Positions 34,776-45,054 of a stretch of DNA of 64,000 nt are shown piece after piece. Every line of letters starts with the position of its first letter. Positions within the stretch are counted from its first letter, which is position 1. The DNA comes from Lichenostomus cassidix. Lineage: Eukaryota > Chordata > Aves > Passeriformes > Meliphagidae. The position numbers and the translations under genes were made by a program. The notes beneath the pieces were generated by a model. That model was not told the DNA's origin. It ran no database searches and saw only the letters and a program-made list of their open reading frames with translations. The DNA is taken from assembly GCA_008360975.2 (NCBI GenBank), contig VLJF02000864.1:56607-120606 (forward strand), given 5' to 3'.

Positions 34776-36110
34776 TTCCATTTTTTTGGGATTAATTTGT
34801 ATTTTTTAAGGTTTTTTTCCCTTTTTGGGTTTAATTTGCATTTTTTCAGGTTTTTTCCATTTTTTGGGTTTAATTGTACCTTTTAAGTTTTTTTCCATTT
34901 TTGGGGTTTAATTTGGTTTTTTAAGGTTTTTATCCATTTTGGGTTAATTGTATTTTTTAGTTTTTTTCCCATTATTTTCATTTGAATTTGTATCTTTTAA
35001 GTTTTTTTCATTCTTTTCATTTGAATTTGTATTTTTTAAGGTTTTTCCCCATTTTTTGGGTTTAATTTGTATTTTTAAAGGTTTTTTTTCAATCTTTTCA
35101 TTAATTTGTATTTTAAGGTTTTTCCCCATTTTTTGGGTTTAATTTGTATTTTTTAGGGTTTTTTTCTCATTCTTTTCACTTTAATTTGTATTTTTTAAGG
35201 TTTTTTTCCATTTTTTGGGTTTAATTTGTATTTTTTAAGGTTTTTTCCATTTTTTAAAAATCTTTTTTCCATTTTTTGGGTTTAATTTGCATTTTTTAAG
35301 GTTCCAAACAAAAACCAAACAAACCAAAAAAACAAAACCAAAATTTTTTTCCATTTTTTGGGGTTTAATTTGTATTTTTTAAGGATTTTTTCCTTTTTTT
35401 TGGGTTTAATTTGGGTTTTTTAAGGTTTTTATCCATTTTTTTGGGTTTAATTTGTATTTTTTTAGGTTTTTTTCCCATTATTTTCATTTGAATTTGTATT
35501 TTTTAAGTTTTTTTTTTCATTCTTTTCATTTGAATTTGTATTTTTTAAGGTTTTTTCCCCATTTTTTTGGGTTTAATTTGTATTTTTAAAGGTTTTTTTT
35601 TCAATTTTTTGGGTTTAATTTGTATTTTTTAAGGTTTTTTTTCCATTTTTTGGGTTTAATTTGTATTTTTTAGGGTTTTTTTCTCATTTTTTTGGGTTTA
35701 ATTTGTATTTTTTAAGGTTTTTTTTCCATTTTTTGGGGTTTAATTTGTATTTTTTCAGGTTTTTTTTTCCATTTTTTGGGGTTTAATTTGTATTTTTTAA
35801 GGTTTTTTTCCATTTTTTTGGGTTTAATTTGTATTTTTTAAGGGGTTTTTTCCATTTTTTGGGTTTAATTGCATATTTTTCAGGTTTTTTTCCATTTTTT
35901 GGGTTTAATTTGTATTTTTAAGGTTTTTTCCCATTTTTGGGGTTTAATTTGCATTTTTTAAGGAGTTTTTTTCCATTTTTTTGGGTTTAATTCGTATTTT
36001 TTCAGGTTTTATTTTCCATTTTTTGGGGTTTAATTTGTATTTTTTTAGGGGGTTTTTTCCATTCTTTTCATTTGAATTTGTATTTTTAAGGGTTTTTTTG
36101 AACCCAGAAG
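34775..36110. repeat. TTTGGGTTTAATTTGTATTTT array
   Basis: About 30 units of roughly 43 bp contain GGGTTTAATTTGTATTTTTT, AAGGTTTTTTTCCATTTT. A unit variant has TCATTTGAATTTG. Copies are very similar. Confidence 0.88.
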
Positions 36111-36179
36111 GAGCGAAATTCGCAAGGAAATGGATGGGAAAAATCAGAATTTATGGACCTCAAAAAGGGTAAAAATCTC

Positions 36180-36835
36180 TCAAAAATATCACTAATATCT
36201 CACTAAAATCTCACTAAAACATCTCTAAAATATCACCAATATATCACCTAAAGATCACCAAAATATCACCAAAATCTCACCTAAATCTCACCAAAGTCTC
36301 ACCTAAATATCACCAAATTATCACCAAATTGTCATCAAAACATCACAAAAATATCACCAAAAACTCACCAAAATATCACCAAATTATCACCAAATTATCA
36401 CCAAAATATCACCTAAATCTCACCTAAATATCACCAAATTATCACCAAAATCTCACCAAAAAATCACCAAAACATCACCTAAATATCACTAAAACATCAC
36501 CAAAACATCACCAAAACATCACAAAAATATCACTAAAATATCACCAAAAACTCACCAAAATATCACCAAATTATCACCAAAGTATCACCTAAATATCACC
36601 TAAATATTACCAAAATCTCACCAAAATCTCACCAAAAAGTCACCAAAACATCACTAAAACATCACAAAAATATCACTAAAATATCACTAAAATATCACCA
36701 AATACTCACCAAAATATCACTAAAAACTCACCAAAAAATCACCAAAAAAATCACCAAAATATCACCAAAATATTACCAAAATATAATAAAAATATCCCCA
36801 AAATATCACCAAATTATCACCAAATTATCACCAGA
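36180..36835. repeat. ATATCACCAAA 11-bp array
   Basis: About 60 copies of ATATCACCAAA, with ATCTCACC, ACATCACC and ATTATCACC variants, run for 650 bases. The strict short period and few other bases make it a microsatellite-like array. Confidence 0.9.
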
Positions 36836-36839
36836 ATTT

Positions 36840-36995
36840 CCGCCCAGAAACCCCCAAATCTCCTCGATTTCCACCCAAAATTCTCCCCAAAAATCCGAAT
36901 TTCCATCATTTATTTTCCAATAAAACAGATTTTCCTCCTCACGGGGAAAACTCGCTGCTGCCTTTGCTCCTCAAGGAGATTGAAATATGGAAATA
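36840..36995. other. Short unique island in the intron
   Basis: Non-repeated sequence includes CCTCGATTTCCACCC, TTTATTTTCCAATAAAACAG and CTCGCTGCTGCCTTTGCTCC. It borders the next array, whose first unit starts inside it. No function is evident. Confidence 0.25.
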
Positions 36996-38775
36996 AATCC
37001 TAAAAATAACAGGATTTGGGGCAAAAAATCTCGTTTTCGGGGTTTTTTTTCCATAGAAATATAGAAATAAATCCTAAAATAACAGGATTTGGGAAAAAAA
37101 TCTGATTTTTGGGTTTTTTCCCATAGAAATATGTCAATAAATCCTAAAAATAACAGGATTTGGGGCAAAAAATCTCATTTTTGGGTTTTTTTTTCCATAG
37201 AAATATAGAAATACATCTTCAAAATAACAGGACTTGGGGAAAAAAATCTGATTTGGGGGTTTTTTTCCATAGAAATATGGAAATATATCTCCAAACCAAC
37301 TGGATTTGGGGCTCAAGATCTGATTTTTGGGTTTTTCCATAGAAATATGGGGAAAATATAAAAGATATAATAAATCTTCAAAACAACCGGATTTGGTGCA
37401 GAATATCTGATTTTGGGGGTTCCTATAAATATATTTTCAAACCAACTGGATTTGGGGCAAAAATCTCATTTTGGGGTTTTTTTCCATAGAAATATAGAAA
37501 TATATCTTCAAAATAACAGGATTTGGGGTAAAAACTCATTTTGGGGTTTTTTTTCCATAGAAATATAGAAATATATCTTCAAAATAACAGGATTTGGGTA
37601 AAAAATCTCATTTTTGGGGTTTTTTCCCATAGAAATATAGAAATATATCTTCAAACCATCAGATTTGGGGTAAAAATCTGATTTTGGGGTTTTTTCCATA
37701 GAATATATAAATATATCTTCAAAATAACTGACTTGGGGAAAAAAATCTGATTTTGGGGTTTTTTCGCATAAAATATGTAAATATCTTTTCAAACCAACCG
37801 GATTTGGGGCTCAAGATCTGATTTTTGGGGTTTTTATTCCATAGAAATATAGAAATAAATCTTCAACCATCAGGATTTGATGCAGAACATCTGATTTTTG
37901 AGGTTTTTTTCCCATAAAAACATAAAACCACATTCCCAGCCCAGCAGGATTTGCTCCAGAATATCCAATTTTGGGCTTTTCCCATCAAAATACAAAAATA
38001 TGTCTTCAAAACTGCAGGATTTGGGACAGAATATCTGATTTTTGGGTTTTTCCCCATCAAAATACATAAATATATTTTCAATACAACCGGATTTGGTTCA
38101 GAAAATCCAATTTTTGGGGTTTTTTCCCATAAAAACATAAAACCACATTCCCAGCCCAGCCGGATTTGGGGCAGAATATCTCATTTTGGGTTTTTTTCCC
38201 ATAAAAATATGTAAATACATCTTCAAACCAACCGGATTTGGTTCAGAACATCCAATTTTTGGGGTTTTTTCCCATAAAAATACATAAATATCTTTCCAAC
38301 CTAACCGGATTTGGTGCAGAATATCCAATTTTGGGTTTTTTTCCCCATAAATATCTTTCCAACCCAGTAGGATTTGGGGCAGAATATCCAATTTTGGGGT
38401 TTTTTTCCCATAAAAACATAAAACCACATTCCCAGCCCAGCCGGATTTGGTTCAGAATATCTAATTTTTGGGTTTTTTTCCCATAGAAATATAGAGATAA
38501 ATCTTCAAAACAAACGGATTTGGGGCAGGATATCTCATTTTGGTTTTTTTTTCCCATAAAAATATAAAAACACATTTCCAACCAGCAGGATTTGGGGATC
38601 AATATCCAATTTCTGGGTTTTTTTTCTTATAAAAATAGGTAAATATATTTTCAAACCAGCAGGATTTGGTGCAGAATATCTCATTTTTGGGGTTTTTCCC
38701 ATAAAAATATGTCAATACATCTTCAAACCAGCCGGATTTGGCTCAGAAAATCCAATTTTTGGGGTATTTTTCCCC
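36995..38775. repeat. About 64-bp tandem repeat, about 26 copies
   Basis: Each unit contains CCATAGAAATATAGAAATA, a CTTCAAAATAACAGGATTTG block, GGGCAAAAAATCTGATTTT and a TTTTGGGGTTTTT tail. The second half of the array (37900-38770) uses variant blocks with CCCAGCCCAGCCGG. Two sub-families have evidently been amplified separately. Confidence 0.9.
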
Positions 38776-38779
38776 AATT

Positions 38780-38890
38780 TCCCGAAGGCAGCAGCAGGAG
38801 CAGCAGCGAGCTCCCCATTAACCATTCCCCAATTAATTAAACCATTCAACCCCAATTAATTAATTAACGAATTAATTAATTAACCAATTC
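38780..38890. promoter_or_regulatory. TTAATTAA cluster just inside the intron
   Basis: Immediately 3' of the exon 1 donor, 38836-38885 holds a run of AATTAATTAA cores, then CCATTAACC and a GCAGCAGCAGG block. Six or more overlapping TAATTA-type sites lie in 50 bases. Homeodomain proteins, including Hox factors themselves, bind such cores, so auto- or cross-regulation is possible. An AT microsatellite by chance is the alternative. Confidence 0.35.
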
Positions 38891-38895
38891 CCTAC

Positions 38896-40405
38896 CTTTG
38901 CCCTCGCAGTCCGAGTTGTCGCTGCCGCTTCCCTCCGCGGAGCTCCTCCCGCGCTCCTTCCCCGCGGAGCTCCTCCGCGCCGCGCCGCGCAGCTCCTCCC
39001 GCTTCACCTCCGCGCCGCGCAGCTCCCGCGGAGCTCCGGCCGCGCCCGCGGAGCCGGGACCAGGAGGAGGAGGAGGAGGAGGAGGAAGAGGAGGAGGAAG
39101 AGGAGAGACCTCGAGCCTCTCGCTCCTCCCCTCCGCGAACCTTCCCGCGTGGAAATCCGCGGAGCTCCGCGGTTTGTCTAACTCTAACCCCGCGTGGAAA
39201 TCCGCGGAGCTCCGCGGTTTGTCTAACTCTAACCCCGCGTGGAAATCCGCGGAGCTCCGCTGTTTGTCTAACTCCAACCCCGCGTGGAAATCCGCGGAGC
39301 TCCGCGGTTTGTCTAACTCCAACCCCGCGTGGAAATCTGCGGAGCTCCGCGTTTTATCGAGCTCCAACCCCGCGTGGAATTCCGCGGAGCTCCGCGGCTT
39401 GTCTAACTCCAATCCCGCGTGGAAATCCGCGGAGCTCCGCCGTTTATCGAGCTCCAGCCCAGAGTGGAATTCTGCGGAGCTCCGCGCTTTATCTAACCCC
39501 GCGTGGAAATCCGCGGAGCTCCGCGCCTTGTCTAACTCCAACCCGGAGTGGAAATCCGCGGAGCTCCGCGGCTTGTCTAACCCCGCGTGGAATTCCGCGG
39601 AGCTCTGCCGTTTATCGAGCTCCAGCCCAGAGTGGAACTCCGCGGAGCTCCGCGTTTTGTCTAACTCTAACCCGGAGTGGAAATCCGCGGAGCTCCGCGT
39701 TTTATCGAGCTCCAGCCCCGCGTGGAATTCCGCGGAGCTCCGCGTTTTCTCTAACCCCGCGTGGAACTCACTCCGCGCTTTCTCCAACTCCAACCCCGCG
39801 TGGAAATCCGCGGAGCTCCGCGCCTTCTCCAGCTCCAACCCCGCGTGGAACTCACTCCTCCCCTTCTCCAGCGCCGCGTAACCCGCGCGGAAGTACACCG
39901 CGGCTGCGGCTGCGGGCAGCTCGGGCTCGGGCAGGCAGGGCTGGGCGAGCGGCGCGGGGAAGAGCGCGGAAGGTCCCTCGGGATGTCCCTGCTGGTGTCC
40001 CTGCTGGTGTCCCTCGGGGTGTCCCTGCTGGTGTCCCTCCGGGGGTCTCCGCTCGGCTCTCCCCGCGGCTCTCCCCGCGGCTCGGGGCGCTTTTTCCGCG
40101 GCGAACATGCAGCAAACATTCTCCTCCTTCACCGGGAAGGAGCAGGCGGGCAGCTGCTGGCCGCGGAATGTCCCCTTGGGGTCACCCCAGGCGTCCAGCT
40201 GCGCCACGCAGGGCTGGTAGGAGCCCAAAGCCACCTCGGAGCCCTTGGCGACGAGCGCGGAGCAGCCGCGCATCGCCGCGCACGGGCTGAAGTCGCCCGG
40301 CTGGGCGAACATGGCCAGCGGCTCGCTGCGCGGGGCGCGGAGGAAGGGCGACGAGGAGGAGGAGGAGGAGGAGGAAGATGTCACTCGCTCCTCACATGAT
40401 GACAT
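38896..40405 (-). CDS. HOXC10: HOXC10 exon 1 with in-frame 45-bp repeat expansion
   Basis: The exon encodes residues 1-503 from an ATG at 40405 and ends at a phase-1 donor, AAAG before GTAGGG. The start is supported by alignment of the first residues (C..RVT) with human HOXC10. In order: poly-Ser 10-19; MFAQPGDFSPCAAMRGC at 32-48; QLDAWGDPK at 69-77; VKEENVCCM at 92-100, a Hox10 hallmark; a GHQQGHPEG repeat at 123-144; ELPAAAAAVYFRAGYAALEK around 162-181; sixteen tandem units of the FHAGLELDKxRSSAD type at 186-417; a proline tract at about 436-448; an acidic/Ser end SGSDNSDCEGK. Units are 15 residues (45 bp) or 13 (39 bp), always in frame. The recalled human protein has 342 residues in all, so this one is greatly enlarged. 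The region is intact, CpG-rich and unlike its AT-rich neighbours. Confidence 0.95.
39155..39850 (-). repeat. 45-bp coding minisatellite in HOXC10 exon 1
   Basis: Sixteen units, twelve of 45 bp and four of 39 bp, are followed by a seventeenth partial copy (FHAGRF). On the plus strand each unit reads GTGGAAATCCGCGGAGCTCC, then GCGGTTTGTCTAACTCTAAC and CCCGC. Variation is at few positions: A/S after FH, D/E at the unit end, and P, T, A, Q or R after DK. The 39-bp units lack two residues of LELDK. All length steps are multiples of three. Confidence 0.95.
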
Positions 40406-40640
40406 TTCGGCCCCGCGGAGGGGAGAAGAAGAGCTCCGCGCGGCGTTTGGACATCTTTTTTTGGAGAGGAGGAGAGGAGGAGAGAGAGAGGGAGGAAGAG
40501 GAGAGGAGGAGGAGGAGGAAGGAAAATGAGAAGGAAAAAAAAAATTGGGAGAGGGAGGAAAAAAATTGGGAAAAAAAATGGGAAAAAAATGGGAAAAAAT
40601 GGGAGAAAAAAAGCGGAAAAAAGGGAAGAAGAAGAAAAAA
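40406..40640 (-). other. HOXC10 5' UTR and purine-rich leader
   Basis: Upstream of the ATG the minus strand is pyrimidine-rich, with CTCTCTCTCCTCCTCTCCTC near 40470-40500 and TTCCCATTTTTTCCC near 40560-40610. No upstream splice pair is evident, so the 5' UTR is probably short and continuous with exon 1. The transcription start is not determinable from sequence alone. Confidence 0.5.
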
Positions 40641-40885
40641 ATCGCGCGGAGTAATTAGCGCGTTGCGAGCCAAACCCCTCCCCGATCTTTGGGGGTTTTT
40701 TTTGGGGATTTTTTGGGTATGTTTTTTGGGGTTTTTTTTGGTCGCAGCGAGCCCACGTGAGGCTGAAGCCAATGGGGATTGGAAATGGCCTTGAATGCTG
40801 CGGGCGAAGCGCGAAACGTCACCGCGGTCAATGTTGTCACCCGGAGAGGCTGCGTGGAGCAACAGCGACATCTGGCCGAGGGACC
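40640..40885 (-). promoter_or_regulatory. HOXC10 promoter
   Basis: This unique GC-rich block starts about 235 bases before the ATG. It contains a TAATTA core at 40652-40657, a GGGGAGGGG box (minus strand) near 40674, a CACGTG E-box at 40754-40759, CCAAT on the plus strand at 40769-40773 and on the minus strand at 40778-40782, and TGACGTTTC-type and GGTGAC words near 40817-40850. No TATA box is visible. Its position before an intact first exon and the paired CCAAT boxes make it the best promoter candidate. The outer edge, ATCTGGCCGAGGGACCGAGG, is shared with the next array. Confidence 0.65.
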
Positions 40886-43800
40886 GAGGGGGGAAAATCC
40901 CAAAAAAAACCCCAAAATCCTAAAAAATAAAAAAAAATCTGACAGAATCCCACGGTCTCGGCGGTTTTCCCATCGTTTTTTAGCGCGTGGGAAGAAAAAA
41001 ATCGGATTTTTCACCCCAAATCTGGCCGAAGGATGGAGGGAAAACCCCCAAAAAATCCCCGAAATCCCAAAAAATCCCGAAATCCTAAAAAATCCCAAAA
41101 AAATCCCACAATCTCGGCGCTTTCCCCATCGTTTTTTAGCGCGTGGGAAGAAAAAAATCGGATTTTTCACCCCAAATCTGGCCGAGGGATGGAGGGAAAA
41201 CCCCCAAAAAATCCCCGAAATCCCAAAAAATCCCGAAATCCTAAAAAATCCCAAAAAATCCCACAATCTCAGCGCTTTCCCCATCGTTTTTTAGCGCGTG
41301 GGAAGAAAAAAAATCGGATTTTTCACCCCAAATCTGGTTGAGGGATGGAAGGAAAAAACGCGAAATGCCCCAAAAACCCCAAAAAAAACCCGAAATCCCA
41401 ACAAATCCCAAACAATCCCACAGCCTCAGAGCTTTCCCCATCGGTTGTTTATGGAAATAGCCGCGCTTGGGGGAAAAAATGTGATTTTTCACCCCAAATC
41501 TGGCTGAGGGACCGAGGGGGAAAATCCCAAAAAAAACCCAAAATCCTAAAAAATAAAAAAATTCGACAGAATCCCACGGTCTCGGCGCTTTCCCCATTGA
41601 TTGTTTGCCAAAAATAATGGCTAGTGGGGGAAAAAATCGAATTTTTCACCCTAAGGACAAAGGGAAAAAAGCCCAAAATCCTAAGAAAAACCCCAAAAAA
41701 CCCCAAATCCTAAAAAATAAAAAAAAATTTCCAAAAAATCCTACAGTCTCGGCGCTTTCCCCATTGATTGTTTCCCAAAAATAATGGCTAGTGGAGGAGA
41801 AAATGTGATTTTTCACCCCAAATCTGGCTGAGGGATGGAGGGGAAAAAACCCTGAAATCCCCCAAAAAACCCCAAATACCCCAAAATCCAAAAAAATCCG
41901 ACAGAATCCCAGAGTCTCGGCGCTTTCCCCATTGATTGTTTGCCAAAAATAACAGCTCGTGGGGGAGAAAAATCGGATTTTTCACCCCAAATCTGGCCGA
42001 GGGACCGAGAGGAAAATCCCCAAAAAACCCCAAATCCTAAAAAATCCCAAAAAAGTCCAAAAAATCCTACAGTCTGGGCACTTTCCCCATCGGTTGTTTA
42101 GCGAAATCATGGCTCTTGAGGAAATAAACCGGATTTTTCACCCCAAGGACAGAGGGAAAAACCCCCAAAATCCTAAAAAAAACCCCAAATACCCCGAAAT
42201 CCCAAAAAATCCGACAGGATCCCAAAAAATCCCACAGTCTCGGCGCCTTTCAGATCGGCTGTTTGCTAAAAATAACAGTTCGTGGGGGAGAAAATGTGAT
42301 TTTTCACCCCAATCTCAGCGCCTTCCCCATCGATTGTTTACAGAAATAACAGCGCGTGGGGAAAAAAATCGGATTTTTCACCCCAAATCTGGCTGAGAGA
42401 TGGAGGGAAAACCCCCAAAAAATCCCGAAATCCAAAAAAATCCCCCAAAATCCCACAATCTCAGCGCCTTTCAGATCGATTGTTTATCGCGTGGGAACAA
42501 AAAAATGTGATTTTTCACTCCAATCTCAGCTCCTTCCCCATGGTTTGTTTACAGAAATAACAACTCGTGGGGAAAAATCGGATTTTTCACCCCAAATCTG
42601 GCTGAGGGATGGAGGGGAAAACCACAAAATCCTAAAAAAAAACCCCTAAATACCCCAAAATGCCCAAAAATCCGACAGAATCCCACAGTCTCGGCGCCTT
42701 TCAGATCGGTTGTTTGCCAAAAATAATGGCTCGTGGGGAAAAAATGTGATTTTTCACCCCAAATCTGGCCGAGGGACGGAGGGGAAAACCCCAAAAAAAC
42801 CCCAAAATCCTAAAAAATCCGACAGGATCCCAAACAATCCCAAACAATCCCACAGTCTCAGCGCCTTTCCCATCGTTTTTTAGCGCGTGGGAAGAAAAAA
42901 ATCGGATTTTTCACCCCAAATTTGGCTGAGGGATGGAGGGAAAACCCCAAAAAATCCCGAAATCCCAAAAAAATCCCCCAAAATCCCCCAATTTCAGCGT
43001 CTTCCAGCCCGTTTGTTTATCGGGTGGGAAAAAAAATGGGATTTTTCACCCCAAATCTGGCTGAGAGACAGAGGGAAAACCCCAAAAAACCCCGAAATCC
43101 CAAAAAATCCCGAAATCCTAAAAAATCCCCCAAAATCCCACAATCTCAGCGCCTTTCCCATCGTTTTTTAGCGCGTGGGAAGAAAAAAATCGGATTTTTT
43201 ATCCCAAATCTGGCCGAGGGATGGAAGGAAAAAAAACCCAAATAAAAAAAAAAAACCCCAAATCCCAAAAAATCCCAAAAAATCCCAAAAAATCCCAAAA
43301 AATCCCAAAAAATCCCAAAAAATCCCCCAAAATCCACAATCTCAGCGCCTTCCCGATCGATTTTTTATCGAAATAACCTCTCGTGGGAAGAAAAAAATGG
43401 GATTTTTCACCCCAAATCTGGCCGAGGGATGGAAGGAAAAAAAACCCAAATCCAAAAAAAAAAACCAAATCCTAAAAAATCCCAAAAAATCCCAAAAAAT
43501 CCTCCAAAATCCCCCAAAATCCCCAATCTCAGCGCCTTCCCTGTCGATTTTTTATCGAAATAACATCTCGTGGGAAGAAAAAAATGTGATTTTTTATCCC
43601 AAATCTGGCCGAGGGATGGAAGGAAAAAAAACCCAAAATCCAAAAAAAAACCCCAAATCCTAAAAAATCCCAAAAAATCCTCCAAAATCCTCCAAAATCC
43701 CCCAAAATCCCCCAATCTCAGCGCCTTCCCGATCGATTTTTTATCGAAATAACCTCTCGTGGGAAGAAAAAAATGTGATTTTTCACCCCAAATCTGGCCG

Positions 43801-43970
43801 AGGGATGGAAGGAAAAAAACCCCAAAATCCAAAAAAAACCCCAAATCCTAAAAAATCCCAAAAAATGCCAAAAAATCCCCCAAAATCCACAATCTCAGCG
43901 CCTTCCCTGTCGATTTTTTATCGAAATAACCTCTCGTGGGAAGAAAAAAATCGGATTTTTCGCCCCAAAT
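40870..43970. repeat. Array seeded from the HOXC10 promoter edge, about 17 copies
   Basis: Units of about 150-200 bp contain CCCCAAATCTGGCCGAGGG (near 41014, 41171, 41327, 41502, 41817, 41986, 42388, 42587, 42757, 43056, 43202, 43416, 43596 and 43786), an A/C block, CACAGTCTCGGCGCCTTTCC and TTTTTTAGCGCGTGGGAAG. The first copy is continuous with the promoter's ATCTGGCCGAGGGACCGAGG. Open frames on both strands are repeat translations. Confidence 0.88.
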
Positions 43971-44100
43971 CCGAGCGCGGGTTGAGTTTGGGATGTGATG
44001 GGAAACGAGAGGAAATTCGATTTATTAATAAATCATTTCTGCTTTTTATTTGATGTTTTCTGTGTGATTTTTTTACATTCTGCCCTTGGCGGGTCGCTCC
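43970..44100. promoter_or_regulatory. Unique island with TTTATTAATAAAT
   Basis: About 130 non-repeated bases include GATTTATTAATAAATC, TTTTTATTTGATG and ACATTCTGCCCTTGGCGG. TTTATTAATAAA is a palindrome of two TTTAT cores, the kind bound by posterior Hox or Cdx proteins. Function is inferred. Confidence 0.35.
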
Positions 44101-44104
44101 GGAA

Positions 44105-44930
44105 ATCCTCTTTTTCTGCCCAAAAAATCCTCTTTTTCTGTCCCAAAAATCCTCTTTTTGTGCTCCAAAAATCCTGGTTTTGTGCTGCAAAAATCCTCTT
44201 CTTGTGCTCAAAAAAATCCTCTTTTTCTGTCCCCAAAATCGTCTTTTTCTACCCTAAAAATCCTCTTTTTCTGCCCCTAAAAATCCTCTTTTTCTGCCCC
44301 AAAAATCCTCTTTTTGTGCCCCAAAAATCCCCTTTTTGTGCTCCAAAAATCCTCTTTTTGTGTCCTAAAAATCCTGTTATTTTGTCCCAAAAATCTTGTT
44401 ATTCTACTCCCAAAATCCTCTTTTTCTTTCCCCAAAATCCTCTTTTCCTGCCCGTAAAAATCCTCTTTTTCTGCCCCAAAAATCCTCTTTTTCTGCCCTC
44501 GAAATCCTCTTTTTCTGTCCCAAAAATTCTATTTTTCTGCCCTGAAAAATCCTCTTTTTCTGTCCCAAAAATCCTCTTTTTGTGCTCCAAAAATCCTCTT
44601 TCTGTGCCATAAAAATCCTGTTATTTTGTCCCAAAAATCCTCTTTTTCTACCCCAAAAATCCTCTTTTTCTACCCCAAAAATCCTCTTTTTCTACCCCAA
44701 AAATCCTCTTTTTCTACCCCAAAAATCCTCTTTTTCTACCCCAAAAATCCTCTTTTTCTGCCCCTAAAATCCTCTTTTTCTGCCCTAAAATCCTCTTTTT
44801 CTGTCCTAAAAATACTCTCTTTCTGTCCCCAAAAAATCCTCTTGTTTTGTCCCAAAAATCCTCCTTTTCTGCCCCAAAAATCCTCTTTTTCTATCCCAAA
44901 AATCCTCTTTTTCTGTCCCTCTTGGGAGAA
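44105..44930. repeat. AAAAATCCTCTTTTTCTGCCC 22-bp array
   Basis: About 37 copies of AAAAATCCTCTTTTTCTGCC, with TGTCCC, TACCCC and TGTGCTCC variants, form a regular array. The period keeps frames open, giving false proteins on both strands. Confidence 0.92.
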
Positions 44931-45054
44931 AAAATTTGGAGCCAAAAATTGAGGAAAAAATTCCCAAAATTCTCATCCAGGCTTTTCCCGAAACTCCCTT
45001 TTTTTTTTCTATTTCCTAACCAAGAAAAAGACAATAAAATCTGATTTTTTTTTT

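Larger units (their letters stand above)
25583..38895 (-). other. HOXC10 intron, 13.3 kb, almost entirely repeat
   Basis: The donor is minus-strand AAAG then GTAGGG at 38895, and the acceptor is GCAG at 25583-25586. The intron lies at codon phase 1, as in other Hox10 genes. Its length of 13,313 bases is several times what I recall for mammalian HOXC10 (about 3 kb). Nearly all is tandem array; the exceptions are islands at about 34560-34770, 36840-36990 and 38780-38890. The spliced-out RNA would be A/C-rich over long stretches, because much of the plus strand is G/T. Confidence 0.9.

Noticed and set aside
38898..39881. Plus-strand open frame of 327 codons opposite HOXC10 exon 1 (NPAWKSAELRGLSNS units)
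   Set aside because: It is the antisense of the 45-bp coding repeat; because each unit is a multiple of three, both strands stay open. It has no start context or domain.
44100..44930. Regular 22-bp repeats suggesting a CRISPR array
   Set aside because: There are no spacers between units, the genome is a vertebrate, and the units are simple tandem copies.
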